Below the pieces are notes generated by a model that saw only the letters and a program-made list of their open reading frames with translations, was not told the DNA's origin and searched no databases. DNA of 14,223 bases from Bacteroidaceae bacterium (GTDB lineage: Bacteria; Bacteroidota; Bacteroidia; Bacteroidales; Bacteroidaceae): the NCBI GenBank assembly GCA_016292545.1, contig JAEDIG010000062.1, forward strand, positions 1-14,223. The letters run 5' to 3'. Positions within the stretch are counted from its first letter, which is position 1, and each line of letters opens with the position of its first letter. Below, piece after piece: positions 6,777-13,640 of the stretch. The translations under genes were made by a program, and so were the position numbers.

Positions 6777-8017
6777 TGTATTCAGCCACAATGGAACAGG
6801 CATTCTACACCGACATCCTTCCGTGCGGCATGCGCCTTGTGTGTGCGCCCGGACGTTCCGACGTGGTCTACTGCGGAGTGGCCGTCGATGCCGGCACTCG
6901 CGATGAAGGCATGCGGGAAAACGGCATTGCCCATTACACCGAGCATCTCAGCTTCAAGGGCACCTTGGGGCGCAACGCATGGCACATCATCAACCGCATG
7001 GAATCGGTGGGCGGCGAGCTCAATGCCTTCACGGGCAAGGAGGAAACGGTCTATTACTGCACCTGCATGAAAGAGCATTTCGCACGTGCAGTGGATGTGC
7101 TCATGGACATTGTTTTCCGGAGCACCTATCCAGAGAAGGAGATGGAGAAGGAGGTGGAGGTGGTGGCCAATGAAATCGAAAGCTACAACGACTCGCCCAG
7201 TGAACTCATCTATGACGAGTTTGAGAACATGCTTTTCCAGGGTCACCCCCTTGGAAGGAGCATTCTGGGCGATGCCGACCAGCTGCGCCGCCTCACCACT
7301 GCCGACATTCTCCGCTTCACTCATCGGCTCTACACCCCCTCGCGCGCTGTGCTGTTCGTGTATGGTCCCATCCCCCCGGCCCGCGTCAAGGCCATAGCTG
7401 GCAAATATGGTCCCACCGATGCCTGCATCCAGTCGGTCGCTCCACGCACCCCACTGCCGCCATACAGTCCGCAAACCGCCACACGCACGCTCGACACACA
7501 TCAGGCGCATGTGATGATTGGCACACGCGCCTTTGCGGCACAGCATCCTTTCCACATGGCGCTGTGTCTGCTCAGCAACATGCTGGGAGGCTCCGGCATG
7601 AACAGCAGGCTCAACCAGTCATTGCGCGAACGCCACGGCCTGGTATACACGGTAGAAAGCAATCTCACCGCCTACACCGACACTGGCGTATGGGCCGTAT
7701 ATTTCGGATGCGACCCCTCGCAGGCCGACCGATGCATATCGCTGGTGCAGAAGGAACTCGACAAACTGCTGCGTGCGCCACTCTCCCCCGCCACCCTCCA
7801 GGCAGCCAAACGGCAGTTCAAAGGGCAGCTGGGACTGAGCTGCGACAATTTCGAGAACGTAGCCATCGGCATGGGGAAACGCTTCCTCCACTACCACAAC
7901 ACGCTGTCGCGCCAGCAACTGTGCGACAAGATAGACGCGCTCACGCCCGACATGCTATGGCAGGTGGCATGCCAAGTGTTCCAGCCCGACCTGCTTTCGG
8001 TGCTGAAATACGTGTAG
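6776..8017 (+). CDS. M16 family (insulinase-like) zinc peptidase
   Basis: This is a metallopeptidase of the pitrilysin/insulinase fold, which degrades peptides inside a clam-shaped chamber. The inverted zinc motif HxxEH is HYTEH (His53, Glu56, His57). The third ligand is Glu133 in VVANEIESY, 76 residues after the second His, the usual spacing for active members. The C-terminal half carries the arginine/tyrosine segment LRERHGLVYTVES seen in M16 proteins. At 413 residues it is a short M16B-type protein with one active and one inactive half-domain. There is no signal peptide, so it is probably cytoplasmic. The ATG overlaps the fucosidase stop by one base (TGATG), implying coupling; an internal Met at 6791 is an alternative start. 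The substrate is unknown. Confidence 0.93.
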   Translation: MYSATMEQAFYTDILPCGMRLVCAPGRSDVVYCGVAVDAGTRDEGMRENGIAHYTEHLSFKGTLGRNAWHIINRMESVGGELNAFTGKEETVYYCTCMKEHFARAVDVLMDIVFRSTYPEKEMEKEVEVVANEIESYNDSPSELIYDEFENMLFQGHPLGRSILGDADQLRRLTTADILRFTHRLYTPSRAVLFVYGPIPPARVKAIAGKYGPTDACIQSVAPRTPLPPYSPQTATRTLDTHQAHVMIGTRAFAAQHPFHMALCLLSNMLGGSGMNSRLNQSLRERHGLVYTVESNLTAYTDTGVWAVYFGCDPSQADRCISLVQKELDKLLRAPLSPATLQAAKRQFKGQLGLSCDNFENVAIGMGKRFLHYHNTLSRQQLCDKIDALTPDMLWQVACQVFQPDLLSVLKYV

Positions 8018-8030
8018 CCATCAGCGGCTC

Positions 8031-9155
8031 TCACCGCAACACGAAGGTGTGGGTCACAGTCTCAGAGTCGCCACCATAGAAATCCACACTTACGCCCGCC
8101 GGTGAGACATTGAGCTTGTACACACCCGCCGCAGGCGAAACCGAGTATTGCCGGAGCCCGTCGCGATACTCGTCGAAAAGCGCCATCAGTTCCTTGTAGT
8201 TGGCCTCAGAAGCCATATTCTTCCTGCACTTCTCGCCATACGCTTCTGCTCCCTGCGACACGATGGTGTAGTTCCGCATATCTTCACGCGTCCACACACT
8301 GTTCATGGTCATCTGCGTGATGCGTCCCCCGTCGCCATACCAATCAAAGAACTCCGTCTTGTGGGTGTGGCCGCAGAGCACCACCACGTCCCGCTGTGCA
8401 AAAAGCCGGCGGAAATGCCGCCGTGCCTCGGTTTCCTTCTTGTTTCCGGAACCATGGAAGAACCATCGCGGGAAACCGCCATCATAGGGAACAATGGGGC
8501 TGTGCACAACCACAAAGGTGTATCTGGCTCCCTGGGTGTCCCTGAGCAAGCGTTCCAGCTCGGCATCATCCGGGCGGTTGAAATCAACAAACAGGAATGC
8601 ATCCTTTCCGATGGTGAAGCCGAAAGTCGTCTTGTAGATGTTCCGTCCCAGTTCCTTCGACATTCGCCCAGGCATGTATTCGTGGTATACGGCCTCGGCC
8701 TTCGTGCCGCGAACGTCGTGATTTCCCGTCACCGTAACAAAAGGCAAGTCGCCCAGCTGGTGCTTGAAATAGTTGATTGTATCATCGAGGAAGCGGCGAT
8801 GGACAGAAGGGTTGCCACAGTCGCCCTGAATCAGGTCGCCCATCTGGAACACCATCTGCGTGTCGGGGGTGATGAGGTCGTGGGCGCGCTTCACAAGACG
8901 CGGGCACAGCTCCCGCCACATCTTGCCGTTGCGTGCAAACTCGTCACGCTGAATCTTGTTCAGCCGTTGGTTGGGCTCCAGATAATCGGAATGGTATACG
9001 CTTTCGGGTTCCGTGTCGAAATGCGTGTCGCCCAGAATCACAATCGAATAGGAATCCTTGCCCTTTCCGCGGGCAAGAACAGGCGACAGGTTGGCTCCTA
9101 TGCCCAACTCCATCAGCCCCGTCAACGATAGTGCAATAAAATGTCTTCTGTTCAT
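8031..9155 (-). CDS. Exported calcineurin-like metallophosphoesterase
   Basis: This is a two-metal phosphoesterase with all five family motifs: GDTH (Asp43, His45), MGDLI (Asp107), GNHD (145-147), VVHSP (His218) and CGHTH (263, 265). The substrate may be a phosphomonoester, phosphodiester or nucleotide; sequence does not decide. The start at 9155 gives MNRRHFIALSLTGLMELG and then a small-residue stretch to about residue 30, an N-terminal export signal. The RR pair is Tat-like, but a Sec signal is equally possible. An in-frame ATG at 9200 would add 15 residues read through a GC hairpin and is unlikely. Length is 374 residues. It ends 13 bp from the convergent M16 gene, with no obvious terminator between them. 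It follows the CoA-transferase gene by 119 bp and has no TAnnTTTG of its own there. Confidence 0.92.
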   Translation of the reverse strand: MNRRHFIALSLTGLMELGIGANLSPVLARGKGKDSYSIVILGDTHFDTEPESVYHSDYLEPNQRLNKIQRDEFARNGKMWRELCPRLVKRAHDLITPDTQMVFQMGDLIQGDCGNPSVHRRFLDDTINYFKHQLGDLPFVTVTGNHDVRGTKAEAVYHEYMPGRMSKELGRNIYKTTFGFTIGKDAFLFVDFNRPDDAELERLLRDTQGARYTFVVVHSPIVPYDGGFPRWFFHGSGNKKETEARRHFRRLFAQRDVVVLCGHTHKTEFFDWYGDGGRITQMTMNSVWTREDMRNYTIVSQGAEAYGEKCRKNMASEANYKELMALFDEYRDGLRQYSVSPAAGVYKLNVSPAGVSVDFYGGDSETVTHTFVLR

Positions 9156-9175
9156 ATATTCAATGTTTTTTTGGA

Positions 9176-9230
9176 GGGGGGGTATCCCCCCTATCCCCAT
9201 GTCGCCAGATGGAATGCGGGATAAGGGGGA
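9176..9230 (-). promoter_or_regulatory. Structured leader: 13-bp stem with competing GC hairpin between CoA-transferase and phosphoesterase genes
   Basis: In minus-strand RNA, bases 9230-9218 (UCCCCCUUAUCCC) pair with 9197-9185 (GGGAUAGGGGGGA). This is a continuous 13-bp stem with one G-U wobble and a 20-nt loop. The six G at 9191-9186 can instead pair with the C-run at 9182-9177 around an AUA loop, so the two folds exclude each other. No U-run follows, so it is not a standard intrinsic terminator. It may stabilise the 3' end of the upstream mRNA or modulate the phosphoesterase gene. Confidence 0.5.
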
Positions 9231-9274
9231 ACCCGTATGAAAGGACGGACAACCGGTGCGATTATGCCTCCTTG

Positions 9275-10786
9275 TTATTTCAGGTATTCCGAGAGATCGG
9301 TCAGGCGCATATCGCCCTTGCGAAGGAATGTGTCGTGCATGGCAAAGGCTGCAGACAGTTCGTGGTGGGTGTGTCCGCCTCTCCTTTCAGCATACTTGAG
9401 GTAATCGCGGAGCATAGGCTGGTAGTCGGGATGGGCCACGGCGATGAGTGCTTCGGCCTTCTGCATGTCACTCTTGTGACGGAGGTCGGCCACGCCATAC
9501 TCGGTGATGACCGCATCGATGTAGTGGTTGGTGTGGTCGATGTGGCTGGCAAAGGGCACGATGCTGCTGATGGCACCACCCTTGGTTGTTGAGCCGCAGG
9601 TGAAGATGGACAGGTAGGCGTTGGCGGCAAAGTCGGCCGATCCGCCGATGCCATTCATCATCTTCGTGCCGCAAATCTTGGTGGAGTTCACATGACCATA
9701 GAGGTCACACTCGATGGCGGTGTTGAGCGCACATACGCCCAGGCGGGCAATGACCTCGGGACAATTGCTGATTTCAGAGGGACGGAGCACGAGCTTGTCC
9801 TTGAAGAAGTCGATATTGTCATAGATGTCCAGCAGGCACTCGTTGGTGACGGTCAGCGAACAGGTGGAGGCACTCAGCACACGTCCCTGCTTCATCAAGG
9901 CCACGGGAGCGTCCTGCAGCACCTCGGTGTAGATGTTGAAGTCAGGCACTTCGGGACACTGGCCCAGCGCACCCAGCACGGCATTGGCACCGCTGCCCAC
10001 ACCGCTCTGCAGATTAAGGAAGCTGGAGGGAATGAGCCCTGCCTTGAGGTTGTAGAGCAGGAAGTCGGCCACGTTCTGGCCTATCTGGCTCGTGATGGGG
10101 TCGGGATCCTTGAAGCCACGGGCCTCGTCGGGGATGTTGCATTCTACCACACCCACGATGCGGTCTGCATCCACTTCTACGTAGGGCTTGCCAATGCGGT
10201 CGTTGGCCTTGCAGATGTTGATGGGCTTGCGGAAAGGATGGTCCTCAATCTCATAGACATCATGGATGCCCACGCTCTTGGCGCTGTGGAAGGCATTGAG
10301 CTCCACAAAAATGCCTTTCTTGGCCAGACGGGCCACTGTGGGACTGATGCCGCCAGCTGCAGTGAGGTAGATGCGGGCCTTTGTGCCAACCCTCTCTATG
10401 GCACAAGCTTCCAGAATGGCCCAAGTCACTTCGCCCAGATAACCCTGGCGGATCTGGGTGGCCATGTTGGAAAGATTGAGGTCACTGTAGCGCAACTCGT
10501 TGTTGTTGACATGCTTGCGGAAATCGGGGTTGGTAGTGTAGGGTGCACGGAAATCAACGGCCTGGGCATTGGTCATTGCGCCGTCGCAGCTCTGGCCTGT
10601 GCTGGCACCAGTGAAGATGCTGATCTTGAAGGGTTTTCCTGCTGCATGTTCTGCCTCGGCCTTTTCGGCAATGGCAGCAGGGATACACTTGGCCACACCT
10701 GCGGGTGTGAATCCGCTCAAGCCGATAGTCTGTCCGTTTTCCACCAACGAGGCAGCTTCGGCTGCAGTAATCTTTCTGAATTCCAT
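9275..10786 (-). CDS. Acetyl-CoA hydrolase/CoA-transferase family (probable succinate/acetate CoA-transferase)
   Basis: This is a cytosolic class I CoA-transferase of the AarC/Cat1 type, moving CoA between acetyl-CoA and succinate (or a similar acid), a step in acetate and succinate/propionate fermentation. Diagnostic segments are the CoA-binding loop GVGSGANAV (262-270), IYTEVLQD with Glu288 as the expected CoA-thioester-forming glutamate, and the late glycine-rich GIGGSADF (379-386). The 503-residue length is normal for the family. The start MEFRKITAAEAA fits homologues. A promoter octamer lies about 60 bp upstream. The family label acetyl-CoA hydrolase is widespread, but the conserved glutamate and full length favour transferase activity. 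The phosphoesterase gene follows on the same strand. Confidence 0.94.
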   Translation of the reverse strand: MEFRKITAAEAASLVENGQTIGLSGFTPAGVAKCIPAAIAEKAEAEHAAGKPFKISIFTGASTGQSCDGAMTNAQAVDFRAPYTTNPDFRKHVNNNELRYSDLNLSNMATQIRQGYLGEVTWAILEACAIERVGTKARIYLTAAGGISPTVARLAKKGIFVELNAFHSAKSVGIHDVYEIEDHPFRKPINICKANDRIGKPYVEVDADRIVGVVECNIPDEARGFKDPDPITSQIGQNVADFLLYNLKAGLIPSSFLNLQSGVGSGANAVLGALGQCPEVPDFNIYTEVLQDAPVALMKQGRVLSASTCSLTVTNECLLDIYDNIDFFKDKLVLRPSEISNCPEVIARLGVCALNTAIECDLYGHVNSTKICGTKMMNGIGGSADFAANAYLSIFTCGSTTKGGAISSIVPFASHIDHTNHYIDAVITEYGVADLRHKSDMQKAEALIAVAHPDYQPMLRDYLKYAERRGGHTHHELSAAFAMHDTFLRKGDMRLTDLSEYLK

Positions 10787-10847
10787 AAATTTGAGTTATG
10801 TGTTATTTCTTATTGTTGAATTTGCCTAAAAAACGTTATATTCTCCG

Positions 10848-10855
10848 CAAAATTA
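10848..10855 (-). promoter_or_regulatory. Putative promoter of the CoA-transferase gene, -7 element TAATTTTG
   Basis: On the minus strand TAATTTTG matches TAnnTTTG and predicts a leader of roughly 55 nt before the ATG at 10786. It sits in the AT-rich 115-bp gap after the tatD-like gene, suggesting the CoA-transferase gene is its own unit. No clear intrinsic terminator for the upstream operon is visible in the gap. Confidence 0.5.
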
Positions 10856-10901
10856 CATCAATTTTCCTAAATAAAGTAGAGTTGAAGATGTTTTTTTATC
10901 T

Positions 10902-11492
10902 CTATTCATGACAAATGCTGTGATTTCCGTACAAACGGGCATGGTTGCGCTGCATACAGGCGGCCAAATCGGCCGTTTGAATGCCCCTGACAGAAGCAAT
11001 GGCTTCATACACCGTGTCCACTGCCACCAGACGGTCATCGGTTTCCACCAGAAGCCGTTCTGCCGGACATGCACGCACACTCTCCTCATTGAACAGCACG
11101 CCAAACGACACATACAACCCCTCGTCCAGCAAACGGTTCAGCACCGAAGGCTTGCCACGAAAACCGTGCACCATCCACGGCTGTGCCGGACGCAGGCGAC
11201 GATGGATAGCCATTACCTCCTCGTATGCCCTCACACAATGCACAATCAGCGGCATACGGGCATCCTCGCTGAGCGCCACATGGCGCAGGAACAGGCACTC
11301 CTGCATCCGGGCCGGCACGCCACACAGATGGTCGAGGCCACACTCTCCTATGGCTATGCAGCCCTCCAGCCGCGGTTGCCACTGGGCTACAGGGGCATTG
11401 CACGGATGAATGCCCCAGGACTGCACATCCTGGCGAATCACGATTTCGCCGTTTATGGAAGCATGGTGGGTGTGGAAATCAATGTATTTCAT
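10902..11492 (-). CDS. TatD-family metal-dependent hydrolase
   Basis: This is a TIM-barrel amidohydrolase-superfamily protein of the TatD type, a group with metal-dependent deoxyribonuclease activity in characterised members. From the ATG at 11492 (196 residues) the metal ligands are all present: DFHTHH (His7, His9), GECGLD (Glu50), IVHC (His85), MVHG (His109) and ETDD (Asp152). It is shorter than E. coli TatD (about 260), with trimmed loops between strands, but no key residue is missing. The frame runs upstream to 11546, but that part is shadow of yidD. The ATG overlaps the yidD stop by 4 bp (ATGA), so it is coupled to it and is the last gene of the rnpA operon. Whether it acts on DNA is not shown here. 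Confidence 0.9.
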   Translation of the reverse strand: MKYIDFHTHHASINGEIVIRQDVQSWGIHPCNAPVAQWQPRLEGCIAIGECGLDHLCGVPARMQECLFLRHVALSEDARMPLIVHCVRAYEEVMAIHRRLRPAQPWMVHGFRGKPSVLNRLLDEGLYVSFGVLFNEESVRACPAERLLVETDDRLVAVDTVYEAIASVRGIQTADLAACMQRNHARLYGNHSICHE

Positions 11493-11719
11493 GGCACAGG
11501 GTCGTAGCCCGATCCGCCCCACGGATTGCAACGGAGAATCCGCCACACGGCCAGGGCCAACCCGCGCAAAGGCCCATGCTTACGCAATGCTTCAATGGCA
11601 TACTGGCTACAGGTGGGAGTGAAACGGCATGAAGGAGGGGTCAGAGGGGAAATAAAGGCCCGATAGAACCGGATAGGAGCCACAAGCAGGGCCACAAGCA
11701 GGCTAGACAACACTTTCAT
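11489..11719 (-). CDS. yidD: Membrane protein insertion efficiency factor YidD
   Basis: This is a small membrane-associated protein that aids insertion of proteins through YidC. The 76-residue product from the ATG at 11719 has a hydrophobic N-terminus (MKVLSSLLVALLVAPIRFYR), then the family core with ISPLTPPSCRFTPTCSQY (Cys31, Cys37), HGPLRGLALAVWRILRCNPW (Cys64) and the GGSGYDPVP end. The open frame extends to 11860, but that part overlaps rnpA in another frame and is not conserved, so the short start is right. Its start lies 17 bp inside the end of rnpA, and its stop overlaps the tatD-like ATG by 4 bp. Unlike the classic rpmH-rnpA-yidD-yidC order, neither rpmH nor yidC is adjacent. Confidence 0.95.
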   Translation of the reverse strand: MKVLSSLLVALLVAPIRFYRAFISPLTPPSCRFTPTCSQYAIEALRKHGPLRGLALAVWRILRCNPWGGSGYDPVP

Positions 11720-12080
11720 GGATGCGTTGCAAAAGGTTGCACACCTTGGCAGTGACAGCCTTGGTGGGAAACAGTTCATTGCTTGTCCACAGGAAGGCAA
11801 TGTTAAGGCCCATCGCCTCCGGTAGATGGAGCAACGCCTTGTTGAGCCGGTAGGCCTCACGCACCTGACGCTTCACACGGTTGCGGTCGACGGCATGCTT
11901 TAGACACCGTTTGGGCACCGACACGAGCAACCTCGTCTCGGCTGTTCCTGAAGGCATGAATACGGCACGAATAGGATAGGCGGACATCGACTTGTGTCCG
12001 CCTTTAAAGAGCTCCTCTATGGCCTTCCGGCTACAAAGTCGCTCGCTCTTGCTCAGCTTATGCGTGCCCGGCTTATCCAT
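11703..12080 (-). CDS. rnpA: Ribonuclease P protein component
   Basis: This basic protein subunit of RNase P assists the RNA subunit in 5' maturation of tRNA. The 125-residue product begins with the typical HKLSKSERLCSRKAIEELF segment. It has the central strand SVPKRCLKHAVDRN, followed by the RNR signature RNRVKRQVREAYR (66-78). Length is normal for Bacteroidota. Its ATG overlaps the stop of the HemD-like gene by 8 bp, and its 3' end overlaps the yidD start by 17 bp, so expression of the three is tightly linked. No promoter octamer is visible directly in front of it. Confidence 0.96.
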   Translation of the reverse strand: MDKPGTHKLSKSERLCSRKAIEELFKGGHKSMSAYPIRAVFMPSGTAETRLLVSVPKRCLKHAVDRNRVKRQVREAYRLNKALLHLPEAMGLNIAFLWTSNELFPTKAVTAKVCNLLQRIHESVV

Positions 12081-12816
12081 TAACCTTGGTCAGATAGGCA
12101 CTCAATGCAGCCGTAATGCTGGGATATTCGGGCGTGGGGGCTTCCAGATCCACACGCAGTCCTGCCTCCTTGGCAGCCTTGGCGGTGGTGGGGCCGAACG
12201 TGCCGATGGCCGTGTTTCCCTGATTGTAGTTGGGGAAGTTCTTGAGCAACGAGTTGATGCCGCTGGGACTGAAGAATATCAGCATGTCGTAGTCGAAGGG
12301 CTCATCCTTTGCAAAGTCGTTGCTCACTGTACGGAACATCACAGCCTCATGGTGAATCAGTTTCTTGCTGTCGAGCAACTCGGCAAATTCCTGGGTGTGC
12401 ATGTCGCTCTGGGGGATGAAATATTTCTCGTTCTTGTGCTTCACCATCTGGGGAACAATGTCGTCAATCTTTCCCGTGGAGCCAAAGAACACCTTGCGCT
12501 TGCGATACTGGACATATTTCTGGATGTAGAGCGCAACAGTCTCCGTGATGCAGAAATACTTCATGTCCTCAGGAATGGATATGCGCATTTCCTTGCAGAG
12601 CTGGAAGAAATGGTCGATGGCGTTACGCGAAGTGAACACCACAGCCGTGTGCTCTAGGATGGACACTTTCTGCTGACGGAATTCTACTGGAGTAAGGGCT
12701 TCCACCTTGATAAAAGGACGAAATACAATTTCCACGCCTAGATTGCGCGCGATGTCAAAATAGGGTGATTTCTCTGATGAAGGTTTAGGTTGAGAAATGA
12801 GAATTTTTTTTATCAT
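12073..12816 (-). CDS. Uroporphyrinogen-III synthase (HemD)-like protein
   Basis: This is a HemD-fold protein; genuine HemD closes hydroxymethylbilane to uroporphyrinogen III, the tetrapyrrole branch point. The 247-residue product has two Rossmann-like halves: KKILISQPKP at the N-terminus, VVFTSRNAIDHFF (about 64-76), MLIFFSPSGINSLL in the second half, and the late AIGTFGPTTAKAAKEAG. These are the sparse HemD family marks. HemD sequences diverge strongly, so activity is not assured, and many Bacteroidales lack the rest of the haem pathway. No hemA, hemB or hemC is nearby. It begins 8 bp after the DUF4271 gene and overlaps rnpA by 8 bp. A run of eight A falls within its second to fifth codons. 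Base composition is visibly more AT-rich than its neighbours. Confidence 0.85.
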   Translation of the reverse strand: MIKKILISQPKPSSEKSPYFDIARNLGVEIVFRPFIKVEALTPVEFRQQKVSILEHTAVVFTSRNAIDHFFQLCKEMRISIPEDMKYFCITETVALYIQKYVQYRKRKVFFGSTGKIDDIVPQMVKHKNEKYFIPQSDMHTQEFAELLDSKKLIHHEAVMFRTVSNDFAKDEPFDYDMLIFFSPSGINSLLKNFPNYNQGNTAIGTFGPTTAKAAKEAGLRVDLEAPTPEYPSITAALSAYLTKVNG

Positions 12817-12824
12817 ATTGACCT

Positions 12825-13640
12825 TTAATTTACTGTCAGACTACTTGTAATTTTGTTCAAGAACATCCATAATATTGTTATCGGAACCAGTTCCAAGGCG
12901 CAAAAGTACACAAAAAAATGCAAACAGCGACAAAACTTGCCGAATAAAATCCTATAAGTGCTAAAGAATAAGAGTATTTTAACAAAAAGCAGCGGAAAAA
13001 TGAGGATTTTCACCTGCGCTGCAAACGGCAGTCCGCCATATACGGCCAGTGCTGTTGCCAGGAAGAAGAAGATGGCTTCCATCGACAGGTAGAACGAATT
13101 CTCGCGCATCATTTCCTTGCGATTTTTTTTGTCAAAAAACACCGCGTTCACCGCTCTCACCATCAGAATCCTGCACACAAGACATGCCAGCACACAGCCC
13201 GAATATACTACAGGCGGGAACCAGAAGGGAAGCATCGGATGGAAACGTGAACCACAGGCCTGCACCATGCCATAAAAAGCCATCCCGCCCAGCAGGCTCA
13301 ACATCACAGTCATCAGCAAACGGGCATTCATCTCCATGCCTGTCTCCACCTTCTCCAACTCTGAACTTATGGCGGGAGTAAAAAAGAAATGGGCGCGGAA
13401 CTGCTCCACGAGGAAGGGACGCAGATAGCGGTAGAGCAAGGACAGAAGCACGAAAGCCGCCATCATCGCACCCACCAGCAGGTCATCGGTCTGCATCGAA
13501 TAGTCCGGCATGTCTACGGTGATGCCTTCCACTGGCAAGGCCTGTCCCTGGCAGAACCGCGGATTGTCTGCAAAGAAGCCCACACCACTGAAATGAGGCA
13601 GTTGCAGGGTTGCCGTGGTGTCACACGCCATAGTTGTCAT
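12825..13640 (-). CDS. DUF4271 integral membrane protein
   Basis: This is an uncharacterised Bacteroidota membrane protein, here 271 residues. About 50 soluble or extracytoplasmic-type residues come first, ending VDMPDYSMQTDD. Five or six hydrophobic segments follow, near residues 53-72, 107-128, 143-163, 184-203, 210-229 and 237-261. A charged stretch DKKNRKEMMREN (170-181) lies between the third and fourth. I recognise it as DUF4271 from its topology, the conserved FFSTYRILFG-like segment near 225-234 and its position directly before the HemD-like gene, where this family usually sits; no function is known to me. The open frame extends to 14000, but the extra part is shadow of the LOG gene. 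The ATG at 13640 overlaps the LOG stop by 4 bp. Another ATG lies at 13631. Confidence 0.85.
   Translation of the reverse strand: MTTMACDTTATLQLPHFSGVGFFADNPRFCQGQALPVEGITVDMPDYSMQTDDLLVGAMMAAFVLLSLLYRYLRPFLVEQFRAHFFFTPAISSELEKVETGMEMNARLLMTVMLSLLGGMAFYGMVQACGSRFHPMLPFWFPPVVYSGCVLACLVCRILMVRAVNAVFFDKKNRKEMMRENSFYLSMEAIFFFLATALAVYGGLPFAAQVKILIFPLLFVKILLFFSTYRILFGKFCRCLHFFVYFCALELVPITILWMFLNKITSSLTVN
12901..12908 (-). promoter_or_regulatory. Possible internal promoter for hemD-like/rnpA, TACTTTTG
   Basis: TACTTTTG inside the last codons of the DUF4271 gene (YFC) matches TAnnTTTG on the minus strand, about 85 bp before the HemD-like ATG. A TTTTG lies upstream at a spacing of 22. The surrounding AT-richness is greater than in the rest of the gene. 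It could supply rnpA expression independent of LOG/DUF4271, but one octamer in coding sequence may be chance. Confidence 0.3.

Noticed and set aside
9176..9200. Intrinsic terminator at the G7-TAT-C6 palindrome
   Set aside because: In minus-strand RNA the hairpin is followed by UCC and an A-run, not a U-run; on the plus strand the T-run comes before the hairpin rather than after it.
9692..10819. 375-codon open frame on the plus strand
   Set aside because: It is antisense to the CoA-transferase and extends across that gene's promoter; no recognisable domain.
11720..11860. N-terminal extension of the YidD frame
   Set aside because: It overlaps rnpA in a different frame and is not part of the YidD family; YidD proteins start near MKVLSSLL.
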